Shown here: in pieces, positions 44,161 through 52,674 of the stretch
How the letters are laid out: the number at the start of each line of letters is the position of its first letter
How positions within the stretch are numbered: the first letter of the stretch is position 1
Assembly (NCBI RefSeq): GCF_001306135.1
Contig: NZ_LGKP01000021.1
Coordinates: forward strand, 248,001 to 312,000
Source of the DNA: Herpetosiphon geysericola
Lineage (GTDB): Bacteria > Chloroflexota > Chloroflexia > Chloroflexales > Herpetosiphonaceae
Length of the DNA stretch: 64,000 bases
Direction of reading: 5' to 3'
Position numbers and translations under genes: made by a program
The notes under the pieces: generated by a model
Told to the model about the DNA's origin: nothing
The model's database searches: none
What the model saw: only the letters and a program-made list of their open reading frames with translations

Positions 44161-44994
44161 ATGGAAGAACGGCCACTTTTAGATCAAGAAGAATTTGGCG
44201 ATGTTGTCGAGGAACGCCTAGAGCAACTTGGCGGCATCGAAGAACTAAGCCGCGAAGGCATGGAAATTCGCTTTCGCTGGCATGGACGGGCGGTCGTTTC
44301 AGAACTAGAACATTTTTACAATGCCTATCGCCGCTCGCCAGCCCAACTCGAATCAATTTTGCAATCGCTTGAAGCAGCGGTGCGTTCGTTCGCGCCCGAT
44401 CGTGGCCAAGAACTGTGGGATGAACTCGAAGATCGGATTTACCCAATGATCAAGCCAGCCACGATGTTGCTAGAAGTTGCCGAGCGCAATTTGCCCCAAC
44501 TGGTCTATCGCCCGTTTCTGGCCGATTTGATTATTTGCTATGTGATCGACGAGCCAGAGAGTGTGGCCTACATCAACGAAGAACATCTCAAAACCTGGGG
44601 TGTGCTCGAAACCACCATCTACACCAAAGCAGTCGATAACTTGCGAACCAAAACCCTCAAGCCTGGCATGGCTCAAGTGGTGGGCGAGGGCAATCAGATG
44701 CTGTTTATCTATTCGACCAGCGATGGTTACGATGCTTCGCGGATTTTACTGACCGATGTTTTGAACGAATGGGCCGCTTTGCTGCCTGGTAATTTGGTGC
44801 TAGGAATTCCCAACCGCGATTTTTTGATTGGCTTTAGCGATGCCAACCCCGAAATTTTGCAGCGAATTGCCATGCAAATTGCCCAAGATGCCTACAAACT
44901 CGATTATGGCCTGAGCGATCAGCTTTGGACGGTCAAACAAGGCCAAATTTTAATTTACGAGTACGATTGGTCATCAAGCGAACGTAAAAATTAG
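44161..44994 (+). CDS. DUF1444 (YtpQ-like) protein
   Basis: A 277-residue cytoplasmic protein. The segment FIYSTSDGYDASRILLTDVLNEWAALLPGNLVLGIPNRDFLIGF matches the NTNDGYDASRIL core of Bacillus YtpQ/DUF1444, and IYPMIKP in the middle matches its IYPVIR part. The family's biochemical role is unknown. AAGGA lies 7 bases before the ATG. It sits between purL and purQ, behind a terminator, and 15 bases before a membrane protein gene, with which it is probably co-transcribed. Confidence 0.8.
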   Translation: MEERPLLDQEEFGDVVEERLEQLGGIEELSREGMEIRFRWHGRAVVSELEHFYNAYRRSPAQLESILQSLEAAVRSFAPDRGQELWDELEDRIYPMIKPATMLLEVAERNLPQLVYRPFLADLIICYVIDEPESVAYINEEHLKTWGVLETTIYTKAVDNLRTKTLKPGMAQVVGEGNQMLFIYSTSDGYDASRILLTDVLNEWAALLPGNLVLGIPNRDFLIGFSDANPEILQRIAMQIAQDAYKLDYGLSDQLWTVKQGQILIYEYDWSSSERKN

Positions 44995-45009
44995 TGCGAG
45001 GTTTGGTGC

Positions 45010-45726
45010 ATGGCAACAATCTTCATTGGAATTACGGTCATTTGTTATGCCGTCGCGATGTTATTGTGGCTGCGCTTTCGCTCATACCGCTATTTGCTGG
45101 TGTTGATTGCAGGCCATTGCACCATTGTAGCTGAGCCGATTTTACAACGTTTCTATAGTTTGACTTACCCTGCTGAGGTGGCGGCACTCAGCGTTTTTGG
45201 CAATCCTGTGCCAATTTATAGTGTGCTTGCCGCCAGTTGGATTGGCGCATTGCCAGTGTTGTTGATGTATTTTGGCCAGCAGCAACAGTGGTGGACGCGC
45301 CATTATCTGACAGGGTTGGTGGCCTATATTGCGCTGGTGCTCTATCACATCATCGTGCAGGGTTTGGCGGCACGCACTGGCTTGTGGCGATATAGCCAAA
45401 GTGTCGGGGCATGGGGCATTAATTTCTATCTGTTGATGGCGATTTTTGCTGGGCTAAGCTCATTATTGTTGTTCTATGCTATGGTTGCCACGCGCTATTA
45501 TGCTGCCGAAATCGCCGTGCCAACCTTATTGGCAGCCACAGTGCTCTCGCCGTTGGTTTGCTTTGGCGTGCTCGGCGCGCCATTTTGGCTACCACGGCTG
45601 ATTGGCAGCAGCAGCAATTTTACCAAGCCAGCCTTGGTAGTGATTGCAGGCTTGGTGCTGTGGGTGGTGCATTTGGCCAGCGCTGGCATCCATGCTTCAC
45701 GCCAACACCATGTGATTGAACGCTAG
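45010..45726 (+). CDS. Seven-helix membrane protein of unknown function
   Basis: A 238-residue protein with about seven hydrophobic helices (for example IFIGITVICYAVAMLLWL, VLAASWIGALPVLLMYFG, INFYLLMAIFAGLSSLLLFYAM, ALVVIAGLVLWVVHLA) and few charged loops. GAGGT lies 7 bases before the ATG. It follows the DUF1444 gene after 15 bases. I do not recognise the family. Confidence 0.75.
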   Translation: MATIFIGITVICYAVAMLLWLRFRSYRYLLVLIAGHCTIVAEPILQRFYSLTYPAEVAALSVFGNPVPIYSVLAASWIGALPVLLMYFGQQQQWWTRHYLTGLVAYIALVLYHIIVQGLAARTGLWRYSQSVGAWGINFYLLMAIFAGLSSLLLFYAMVATRYYAAEIAVPTLLAATVLSPLVCFGVLGAPFWLPRLIGSSSNFTKPALVVIAGLVLWVVHLASAGIHASRQHHVIER

Positions 45727-45879
45727 CAGAACATAGAACATAGATTAGATGTAATGGTTCATTAGGGTATCAATCGTGGCATTCCCGCACCCCAGCCGCT
45801 TCTATCGATCGGTTTTCACTGCGCACCACGCATCCGCAGGTTGATCAACACATGCGGTTTGGTCGCGGATTGTCCTTGA

Positions 45880-45932
45880 GGGGATGAAAGCCCCCTGCGT
45901 CTCCCGCCTTGAGGCGGGACGGAAGGGTGGTG
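45880..45932 (-). repeat. Two-hairpin GC-rich element, copy B (inverted)
   Basis: Reverse complement of copy A at 40876-40932: 42 identical bases from CACCACCCTTCCGT through CGCAGGGGG, then diverging. The second hairpin is damaged in this copy. Confidence 0.85.
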
Positions 45933-45982
45933 CGCAATCCATAGATGAACAACGAACCCTTGGATGGTATGGAAAGCGTATT

Positions 45983-46018
45983 GTTAATGCTACGAACCAT
46001 TACACTTAGAGCATTAAC
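45983..46018 (+). promoter_or_regulatory. Inverted repeat before purQ
   Basis: GTTAATGCT and AGCATTAAC are perfect complements separated by 18 bases. It could be a repressor operator or, if transcribed, a leader hairpin. No purine riboswitch core is recognised. Confidence 0.5.
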
Positions 46019-46056
46019 ATTTGAATAATCGACCTTCACGATAAGGAACTCTGATT

Positions 46057-46827
46057 ATGACAAAGGTATTGGTGCTGCGCGCACCGGGGATTAACTGCGA
46101 TGCCGAGGCCGCCGAAGCCCTCGAATTAGCGGGAGCGACAGCCGAGCGGGTTCACGTTAATCGCTTGGCCGAGGGCAGTGTTCAATTAGCCGATTATGGT
46201 ATGTTGCTGATTCCTGGCGGCTTTGCCTATGGCGATCATCTGGGCGCTGGGCGCATGCTGGCGGTCGATTTGATCTATCGCTTGCGCGAGGATTTGAGCC
46301 GCTTTGTGGCTGATGGTCGGCCAGTGCTGGGCATTTGCAACGGCTTTCAGGTGTTGGTCAAAACTGGCCTCTTGCCAAGCGATAACGTTGGTCAAGCAAC
46401 CTTGATCGACAATGCTAGCGGCAATTATGAATGTCGCTGGATCAAGCTCGGCCTCAACAGTGCCAGCCCGTGTATCTTTACCCAAGGCCTGAGTGGCACG
46501 CTCGATTTGCCAGTTGGCCACGGCGAAGGCCGCTTCCTAACCGATCAAGCTACATTTGAAAAACTCCAAGCCAACAACCAAATTGTGGTGCAATACCTTG
46601 ATCAAGCAGGCCAGCCAACCATGGAATATCCAGCCAATCCCAATGGCGCATTGCATGGGATTGCGGGCATTTGCAACCCTGCGGGCAATGTGTTTGGCTT
46701 GATGCCACACCCAGACCGCGCCTTCTTGCCCCAACATCATCCGCAATGGCGCCGCCGTGGCCTCGATAAAGAAGGCCCAGGTATGGCGATTTTCCGCAAT
46801 GGAGTGCGGGCAATGGCTTTAGTTTAA
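46057..46827 (+). CDS. purQ: Phosphoribosylformylglycinamidine synthase, glutaminase subunit
   Basis: A 256-residue class I glutamine amidotransferase that supplies ammonia to PurL. It shows VLVLRAPGINCDAEAAEALELAGA, PGGFAYGDHLGAGRM, the nucleophile Cys in LGICNGFQVLVKTGLLP, and the His-Glu end GLMPHPDRA. AAGGAA lies 8 bases before the ATG. It is split from purL by two unrelated genes and a repeat-rich gap, so it probably has its own promoter. Confidence 0.95.
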   Translation: MTKVLVLRAPGINCDAEAAEALELAGATAERVHVNRLAEGSVQLADYGMLLIPGGFAYGDHLGAGRMLAVDLIYRLREDLSRFVADGRPVLGICNGFQVLVKTGLLPSDNVGQATLIDNASGNYECRWIKLGLNSASPCIFTQGLSGTLDLPVGHGEGRFLTDQATFEKLQANNQIVVQYLDQAGQPTMEYPANPNGALHGIAGICNPAGNVFGLMPHPDRAFLPQHHPQWRRRGLDKEGPGMAIFRNGVRAMALV

Positions 46828-46833
46828 CTTACG

Positions 46834-46864
46834 ATGGCGCAATAGCAAACATCTATTGCGCCAT
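46834..46864 (+). terminator. Hairpin after purQ
   Basis: ATGGCGCAATAG / CTATTGCGCCAT, a perfect 12-bp stem with a 7-base loop between convergent purQ and the ankyrin gene. The tail ATTTCGCTTC is weakly T-rich. Confidence 0.65.
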
Positions 46865-46883
46865 ATTTCGCTTCAATTAAATT

Positions 46884-48461
46884 TTAGAGCGTAGCCACTT
46901 GGTTGCGCGGCGAGCCACCCCAATTATCTAATGCATCAATATCCGCCCCGCTGGCAACCAGCATGCGCGCCGCCGCCGCTTGCTCGTGCCACAGCGCCAA
47001 GGTCAGTGGCGTGCCACCATCAGAGCCACGCGGCTCCAAGCCAGCTCCCTGCTCAATCAGATATTCGAGCGCCACCAATTGCCCAGCTTTACTAGCCCAA
47101 TGCAAGGCCGTATAGCCCCACTGATCGCGCTGATGCAATGCACGGCGCTCAGCTTCGACTAAGGCTTTAACTCGCGCAAGATCGCCCATGCCTGCAGCTA
47201 GCCAAAGGTCGGGCTTAACTCCATGCGCCAGCAAAAGCTCAACAACTGCCGAATGATCGCGCTCAACTGCTAGCCGCAATGGCGTGCGACCATAGCGATT
47301 GGGTGTATTGCCAGCTTCAGGATTCTGCTTCAGCAAAGATTCTAAAAGATCGACGCGCCCAAGCATGGCAGCACTCAATGCATCAGGCGTTGCCCCATGA
47401 TTCAACAAAAGCTCGGCAGTTGAATTGTGACCATAGGCAATTGCGAGTTGCAGCGCCATCTGATTACGGTTGGTTTGAGCCTCAACATCTGCTCCATGGG
47501 CCAATAAGATTGCTACAGCAGCTTCATTGCCATTCCATGCTGCCAAATGCAAGCCAGTATGCCCGCCCTGATCGCGAATGTGGACTTGCCCTGCATCGCG
47601 AGCCAGCAGATCTTCCAAGGCTTGTTGGTCGCCAAGCAAACTAGCAGCCACGATCGGCGCTGCATAGCTATGGCCCAACAAGCGGGCTGCTAGCTCAGGC
47701 GTTGCTTGGGGTTTACGAGTTCCAGCGGCGTGGGCCGCCAAATATAGCGGCAGGCGACCATGAGCATCCACACTATTTGGATCGGCGCGCTGTTCTAGCA
47801 GCAGCTCAGCCATAACCAAATTGCCGCGATCAGCGGCGACATGCAAGGGTGTAGCCGCTGGCGGATGGGTCTGATTGCCACTGGTACGGGCGTTAACTAA
47901 GGTCGGGTCGTTTTTGAGCAACGTAGCGGCCTGTTCATGCAAATCAAGAATAATGGCTGAGAAAATATCGACCGTTGCTCCCTGCGCAATCAGAAAATTG
48001 GCCAAATCGCGATGATTGCCCCATTGATGACCAGGGCGGCGAATGCAACTAGCAGCCAAGTGGAGCGGAGTCTGATTCGCAGCATCAACAGCGTTGATCT
48101 CAGCGCCATGTTCAAGTAAGGTGCTAATAATGTCGGGGCGCGTGACCCAGCGCACCATCGCATGCAGAGGAGTCGCGCCATAGAGATCGCGGGCATTTGG
48201 GTCAGCTCCCAACTCAAGTAACTGCTTGACCAAACGCAGCTCGCCATTCCAAGCAGCAAGGTGCAGTGGCGTTTGGCCAAGCCGCGCATTCGCATATTGC
48301 TCAGGATGGGCAGGCATAACAGCCTCAACAGTTACTGGCTTAGTGGGCTTGAAACTGGTGGTTGCTAGCGCTGGCTGGGCCGCCAGAATTACGCTAACAT
48401 TTGAGCTTTGACCTGAACCAAGGGCCTCGAAAAGCTGCGCTTCGATCGTCAAATTATCCAT
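46884..48461 (-). CDS. Ankyrin-repeat protein
   Basis: A 525-residue protein made almost wholly of ankyrin repeats, at least thirteen units of the form G-TPLHLAAxxGxxxxVxxLLxxGAD (for example GQTPLHLAAWNGELRLVKQLLELGADPNARD). No signal peptide, membrane helix or catalytic domain, so a cytoplasmic protein-binding scaffold. AAGGAG lies 5 bases before the ATG and a good promoter precedes it. Partners unknown. Confidence 0.93.
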   Translation of the reverse strand: MDNLTIEAQLFEALGSGQSSNVSVILAAQPALATTSFKPTKPVTVEAVMPAHPEQYANARLGQTPLHLAAWNGELRLVKQLLELGADPNARDLYGATPLHAMVRWVTRPDIISTLLEHGAEINAVDAANQTPLHLAASCIRRPGHQWGNHRDLANFLIAQGATVDIFSAIILDLHEQAATLLKNDPTLVNARTSGNQTHPPAATPLHVAADRGNLVMAELLLEQRADPNSVDAHGRLPLYLAAHAAGTRKPQATPELAARLLGHSYAAPIVAASLLGDQQALEDLLARDAGQVHIRDQGGHTGLHLAAWNGNEAAVAILLAHGADVEAQTNRNQMALQLAIAYGHNSTAELLLNHGATPDALSAAMLGRVDLLESLLKQNPEAGNTPNRYGRTPLRLAVERDHSAVVELLLAHGVKPDLWLAAGMGDLARVKALVEAERRALHQRDQWGYTALHWASKAGQLVALEYLIEQGAGLEPRGSDGGTPLTLALWHEQAAAARMLVASGADIDALDNWGGSPRNQVATL

Positions 48462-48504
48462 TGAAACTCCTTTTCTGCTCGATCCACCAATTTTGGGGAG
48501 TTCA

Positions 48505-48533
48505 ACTATACGCGATCAATATACGCACGTCAA
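48505..48533 (-). promoter_or_regulatory. Ankyrin gene promoter
   Basis: Minus-strand TTGACG (48528-48533), exactly 17 bases, TATAGT (48505-48510). Predicted start near 48498, 37 bases before the ATG. Confidence 0.8.
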
Positions 48534-48570
48534 AGCCTAGTTTTGCCATGCTTGGCCCTTGGTTAAGCTT

Positions 48571-48610
48571 AAAAAACGGCCTTGATCAATCAGCTCGATC
48601 AAGGCCGTTT
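48571..48610 (-). terminator. Terminator of the prenyltransferase-repeat gene
   Basis: On the minus strand AACGGCCTTGATC and its complement form a 13-bp stem, followed by TTTTTT. It lies just after the stop at 48617. Confidence 0.9.
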
Positions 48611-48616
48611 GGCAAT

Positions 48617-49708
48617 TTACGCCAATTTGCGCAGGCGCAGGCCAACTAAGACACAGGTGGCAAGCCCACCAAGAATAATCGGCAAAGCAAGGTCTGAGTC
48701 TGAGCCAGCATCTGGCAGCATAATCGGCAGCCCAGGCTGAGGAATGGGCGTAGCCGTTGCACCGTCGCTTGGAACCAAGGTTGGAGTAAGCGTAATTCCA
48801 ACCTGCGCAAGCTCAATCAATGGATAGGTCGTATGCAGCAAGGCAGGGATAGCCGAGCAGGTTGAAATCGTATCTGGCTGTGGAGTCGCTGAATCATGGA
48901 CAAAGCCACCATCTCCCATCTGCAAGCGACTCAAGGCTTTGAATGGATTCGAGTTTGCATCGGCCCATGGTGCTTCATTGGGGTTGCCGCCGGTCGCCAA
49001 AATCGCTTGGATGGCCAAGGCGGTTGAAACAGCATCTTTAAACGCCGCTGGGGGAAAGTTGCGATTCTGCATAAACCCACGATCACTATCTTGTTGGGTT
49101 TGTAAGTAGGCCAAACCACGGGTAATCGCAGCGGATTGCTGTTGATCAGCGGCAACTAAGGCTTGAATCAGCAAGGAGGTGGTTTGGGTATTTGTAGCCC
49201 ATGCCCCGTCGGCAGCCTGCTTATCGAAGATCGTTTGAATTGCTTGGGGTTCGATCTGCTCACCAGCTGCGTTCAACGCCAAGATTGCTAAGCCATGGGC
49301 GGTTAAATTTTCGCCATACATTCCCGTAGTTGGATCGTAGTGATTAACGATCGCAGCCACTAAATCAACGCCCGCAACAGAGCGCGGATTATGGCCGGTG
49401 AGTAATTGGGCCATCACAAATGCGGCAGCTTTATCAGGATCGTTTGCATAGTTGGCAGCATTTTGCTCAATAAATTGCTGGGTTGCTGGCGCAAGTTGAT
49501 AGCCTGCGGCCTTCAAGGCATACACCGAGCATGCCGTTGGATCAACGGGATAGAAATAATACGAACTAAAACTACCGTCTGCCTGCTGTTGGCGCTGGAG
49601 CCAATCTGCACCGCGATTGTTATTTCGCGTTTGCGCAGCAATTGGGACCGCTACCAAGAAACCGATTAAGGCCAACAGCCAACGATAACGAACCATAGTT
49701 TGAAGCAT
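48617..49708 (-). CDS. Secreted prenyltransferase/squalene cyclase-repeat protein with LPDAG tail
   Basis: A 363-residue exported protein: signal peptide (WLLALIGFLVAVPIAAQT), then QW-like alpha/alpha-barrel repeats such as GADWLQRQQQADGSF, GLAILALNAAGEQIEPQAIQTIFDKQAADGAWATN and ALSRLQMGDGGFVHDS. The C-terminus is MLPDAGSDSDLALPIILGG, a hydrophobic helix and RKLA, a sortase-like anchor. These repeats form toroid folds in terpene cyclases and in binding proteins; no catalytic DxDD is seen, so a binding role is more likely. The start at 49708 has AGGAGG 7 bases upstream. Confidence 0.8.
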   Translation of the reverse strand: MLQTMVRYRWLLALIGFLVAVPIAAQTRNNNRGADWLQRQQQADGSFSSYYFYPVDPTACSVYALKAAGYQLAPATQQFIEQNAANYANDPDKAAAFVMAQLLTGHNPRSVAGVDLVAAIVNHYDPTTGMYGENLTAHGLAILALNAAGEQIEPQAIQTIFDKQAADGAWATNTQTTSLLIQALVAADQQQSAAITRGLAYLQTQQDSDRGFMQNRNFPPAAFKDAVSTALAIQAILATGGNPNEAPWADANSNPFKALSRLQMGDGGFVHDSATPQPDTISTCSAIPALLHTTYPLIELAQVGITLTPTLVPSDGATATPIPQPGLPIMLPDAGSDSDLALPIILGGLATCVLVGLRLRKLA

Positions 49709-49845
49709 GCCAATACCTCCTAGAACACACAGCTCAGCCAAGAAGCAGGGCCAGATTCTCAATTCTTGGGCTGATTGCTTTATTATGGAAAACAAATGCC
49801 TAGCTAGGTATAGGACTAAGGTCATGGTTTTTTAAGTATTAAACC

Positions 49846-49882
49846 AAAAAGACCCTTGATGCTTGATTGGCACCAAGGGTCT
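49846..49882 (-). terminator. lysC terminator
   Basis: Minus-strand AGACCCTTG / CAAGGGTCT stem with a T5 tail, 22 bases after the aspartokinase stop. Confidence 0.85.
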
Positions 49883-49903
49883 GATTTCGATGCGGTGTTG
49901 TAC

Positions 49904-51340
49904 CTACTCGCAGGGAGCGCGATGTTGCGCATTGATCGTTTCGCGGTAGGTCAGGGCATGAATTGCCCGCACCCCAGCTTTGGCGCTATCGCCAGAAACC
50001 ACCAAGCTAATCGCACATTCTGATGAGCCTTGGGCAATCGCAATCACATTAATTTCTGCATCGCCGATTGCGCTAAATACCCGTTTGGCCACCCCAGTTG
50101 TGCCGCGCATGCCAGCGCCAACCGCAGTGATGATTGAAACGCCTTCTTCAAGCGCAATTGTGTCGATGTCGCGGCGCTCTAATTCGACCGCCAGCTCTTG
50201 ATTGAGCGATTCAACAACTCGTTTTGCGCCGCCATCGGGAATCACAAAACAGATGCTCTGCTCGGAAGAAGCCTGCGAAATCATCAAAATGCTAGCATCT
50301 TCACGAGCCACAGCGCCAAATGTACGGGCTGCGATGCCAGGCACACCCAACATCCCGCGCCCTGCAACCGTAATCATGGTCAGGTTGTGAATTGCCGTGA
50401 CTGCTTTGATGGCGCCAACAATTGGCGCAGTCTTGCCGACGATCACCGTACCAGCATGGCTAGGATTGAAGGTATTTTTGACCCGCAAGGGAATGCCGCG
50501 CTCAACCACAGGCCGAATTGTTTTGGGATGCAGCACTTTTGCGCCATAGTAGGCCAGTTCACTAATTTCGTTGTAGGAAAGCGTGCTAATCACATGGGCA
50601 TCTGGGGCAATTCGTGGGTCGGCGGTCATCACGCCATCAACATCGGTATAAATCCACACTTCACTGGCTTCGAGGGCTGCGCCCAAAATTGCCGCGCTCC
50701 AATCGGAGCCGCCACGCCCAAGCGTGGTTTTGACCCCAGCCAAGGTCGCGCCAATAAATCCGGTCACAACTGGGGTGATGCTTTGTTCCAAAATCGGGCC
50801 AAGAGTTGCGGTGGTGCGCTCGGTGGTTTCGGCCATCAACGGCGAAGCATCTTGATAACGATCATCGGTAACGATCAAATCGCTTGCATCAAAATGCTGA
50901 GCTGGCACACCTTGGCTACGCAAGGTTGCGGCCACGATACGGGCGCTCATCCGCTCGCCCAAACCAGCAATTGCATCGAGGGTACGCGGCGTTAATTCGC
51001 CCAAAACCCGCACACCTTCGCACAAACGGGCGCATTCAGCAAGCAAGCCATCAATTTCAGCTTGGATGGCAGCTTGTTCTGCATCAAGTAATTCGCCAAT
51101 AACCGTATGATGACGTTGGCGCAATTCCTCATGCAAAGTAGCGACCGCCACAGCATCGCCCGTCGTTTGGGCAACCCGTACAATATTCAACAATTTATCG
51201 GTGACACCGCTGAGGGCCGACACCACCACAACAACATGATCCCATGTAGTGCGATTAGTGGTAGTGATTGCAGTTAAGCCACGAATAGCTTCGGCTGAAC
51301 CGACCGACGTACCACCAAATTTCGTCACTAACAAACGCAT
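49904..51340 (-). CDS. lysC: Aspartate kinase
   Basis: A 478-residue enzyme phosphorylating aspartate, the first step to lysine, threonine and methionine. It has MRLLVTKFGGTSVGSAEAI, the ATP/aspartate loop GRGGSDWSAAILGAALEASEVWIYTDVDGVMTADPR, and two C-terminal ACT domains (MITVAGRGMLGVPGIAARTFGAV and VSIITAVGAGMRGTTGVAKRVFSAI) for feedback by end products. The start at 51340 has GGAG 6 bases upstream. It lies 145 bases after thrC on the same strand. Confidence 0.95.
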   Translation of the reverse strand: MRLLVTKFGGTSVGSAEAIRGLTAITTTNRTTWDHVVVVVSALSGVTDKLLNIVRVAQTTGDAVAVATLHEELRQRHHTVIGELLDAEQAAIQAEIDGLLAECARLCEGVRVLGELTPRTLDAIAGLGERMSARIVAATLRSQGVPAQHFDASDLIVTDDRYQDASPLMAETTERTTATLGPILEQSITPVVTGFIGATLAGVKTTLGRGGSDWSAAILGAALEASEVWIYTDVDGVMTADPRIAPDAHVISTLSYNEISELAYYGAKVLHPKTIRPVVERGIPLRVKNTFNPSHAGTVIVGKTAPIVGAIKAVTAIHNLTMITVAGRGMLGVPGIAARTFGAVAREDASILMISQASSEQSICFVIPDGGAKRVVESLNQELAVELERRDIDTIALEEGVSIITAVGAGMRGTTGVAKRVFSAIGDAEINVIAIAQGSSECAISLVVSGDSAKAGVRAIHALTYRETINAQHRAPCE

Positions 51341-51485
51341 AACATGCTCCAAATGAAAAATTGAATCCACCGTGCAGGCGAGCAACAACTCAACAACTTT
51401 TTGCCCCCAGCAATTCAGTTGCTGCTCAAACGCCAGCATGTGGCTAAATCAATAGCGTCAAAACCAACTCGCTCTCACCGCGCCA

Positions 51486-52559
51486 TTACAAATTTAAGGC
51501 TGCCACCACGGCACTCAATTCAGCAGGAATCGCCTGCGGAACCGAGAACTGTTCGACGGCCAATTGTGGATCTTTCAAGCCGTGGCCAGTAATTACCGCC
51601 ACAAACCGCCCATTGGGATCGATGCTGCCACTCGCCAAGAGCTTGCGAATGCCTGCAACCCCCGCAGCCGAAGCTGGCTCGCAGAAAACACCTTCGAGCG
51701 CTGAAAGGTCGCGCCATGCAGCCAGAATTTCTTCATCGCTGACATGATCGATCGTGCCTTCCGATTCATCGCGAGCATTGACGGCCAAATGCCACGAAGC
51801 TGGATTACCAATCCGAATCGCGGTTGCCACTGTTTCGGGATAGGCAATTGGCTCACCACGCACGATTGCTGCTGAACCAGTGGCTTCGAAGCCCAAGATT
51901 TTGGGCAAGCTTTCGGAGCGATGCGCTTCGTAATAGCGTTTGAAGCCCATCCAATAGGCCGAAATATTGCCTGCATTCCCAACTGGCAAGGCCAAATAAT
52001 CGGGAGCATCGCCGAGCACATCGCAAATTTCATAGGCGGCAGTTGCTTGGCCTTCCAAGCGATAGGGGTTGACCGAGTTAACCAAGGTAATTGGATGTTG
52101 TTCGGCCAAAACGCGCACCATATCGAGAGCTTGGTCGAAATTACCTTCGATGACCAGCAATTTGGCGCCGTACATCAAGGCTTGAGCCAATTTACCCAAG
52201 GCGATTTTGCCTGCTGGCACGACGACCACGCATTCCATGCCCATGCGGGCGGCATAGGCAGCGGCGGCAGCACTGGTATTGCCAGTTGAGGCACAAACAA
52301 CAGCTTTGCTGCCAGCTTCTAAAGCCTTGGCAATTGCCATCACCATGCCGCGATCCTTGAATGAACCAGTTGGATTCATGGATTCGAGTTTGAGCCACAA
52401 TTCGCGCACACCCAAATGGGCTGCCAAACGAGGCACGTTGATCAACGGAGTGTTGCCTTCGTGCAAGGTAACAATCGGAGTTTGAGCGGTGATCGGCAAA
52501 AATTGACGGTAGCGTTCGAGTAACGGCACCGCCGAAGCATGGGTGGTTAGCTGACTCAT
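51486..52559 (-). CDS. thrC: Threonine synthase
   Basis: A 357-residue PLP enzyme converting O-phosphohomoserine to threonine. The PLP Lys is in [37 protein letters not shown]-type ASTGNTS and the phosphate loop [13 protein letters not shown] are present. It is of the short, bacterial/archaeal class. Only a weak AGGA precedes the ATG; instead a terminator-like hairpin and a mini-ORF whose stop overlaps this ATG occupy the leader, suggesting attenuation. lysC follows downstream. Confidence 0.95.
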   Translation of the reverse strand: MSQLTTHASAVPLLERYRQFLPITAQTPIVTLHEGNTPLINVPRLAAHLGVRELWLKLESMNPTGSFKDRGMVMAIAKALEAGSKAVVCASTGNTSAAAAAYAARMGMECVVVVPAGKIALGKLAQALMYGAKLLVIEGNFDQALDMVRVLAEQHPITLVNSVNPYRLEGQATAAYEICDVLGDAPDYLALPVGNAGNISAYWMGFKRYYEAHRSESLPKILGFEATGSAAIVRGEPIAYPETVATAIRIGNPASWHLAVNARDESEGTIDHVSDEEILAAWRDLSALEGVFCEPASAAGVAGIRKLLASGSIDPNGRFVAVITGHGLKDPQLAVEQFSVPQAIPAELSAVVAALNL

Positions 52560-52612
52560 AGCTGGTGTATCCTACAAAAAAAGCCCCTTCCCAATGCGGA
52601 AAAGGGCATCAT
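52556..52612 (-). CDS. Mini-ORF in the thrC leader
   Basis: ATG at 52612 opens an 18-codon frame ([18 protein letters not shown]) that runs through the terminator hairpin and ends in TGA overlapping the thrC ATG (ATGA). It has no Thr codon, so it is not a classic threonine leader. The predicted transcript start lies only a few bases before it. Translating ribosomes would unfold the hairpin and could restart at thrC. Confidence 0.35.
   Translation of the reverse strand: MMPFSALGRGFFCRIHQL
52576..52607 (-). terminator. Terminator-like hairpin in the thrC leader (attenuator)
   Basis: GCCCUUUUCC / GGGAAGGGGC pair over 10 bp (two G-U), loop GCAUU, followed by UUUUUUU, all between the thrC promoter and start codon. 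Because the promoter lies upstream of it, it is not simply the end of the previous gene. Confidence 0.8.
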
Positions 52613-52626
52613 CGCCGATAGCGCTG

Positions 52627-52635
52627 ATTATAGCA
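52627..52635 (-). promoter_or_regulatory. thrC promoter, extended -10
   Basis: Minus-strand TGC-TATAAT. Predicted start near 52620, giving a leader of ~60 bases that is almost all hairpin. Confidence 0.7.
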
Positions 52636-52674
52636 TATTTAGATTATTGTTGAGTTAGTTACTGAAGATTGACC

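Larger units (their letters stand above)
45727..46056. other. Intergenic region upstream of purQ, with repeats and an inverted repeat
   Basis: 330 bases without a credible gene. It opens with AGAACATAGAACATAG (45727-45742), holds the inverted GC-rich element (45880-45932), and ends with a perfect 9-bp inverted repeat GTTAATGCT (45983-45991) / AGCATTAAC (46010-46018) 39 bases before the purQ ATG. Confidence 0.75.

Noticed and set aside
41148-45932. Composite transposon flanked by inverted repeats around purL
   Set aside because: No transposase, no target-site duplication visible, and the elements are short REP-like sequences also resembling other intergenic repeats.
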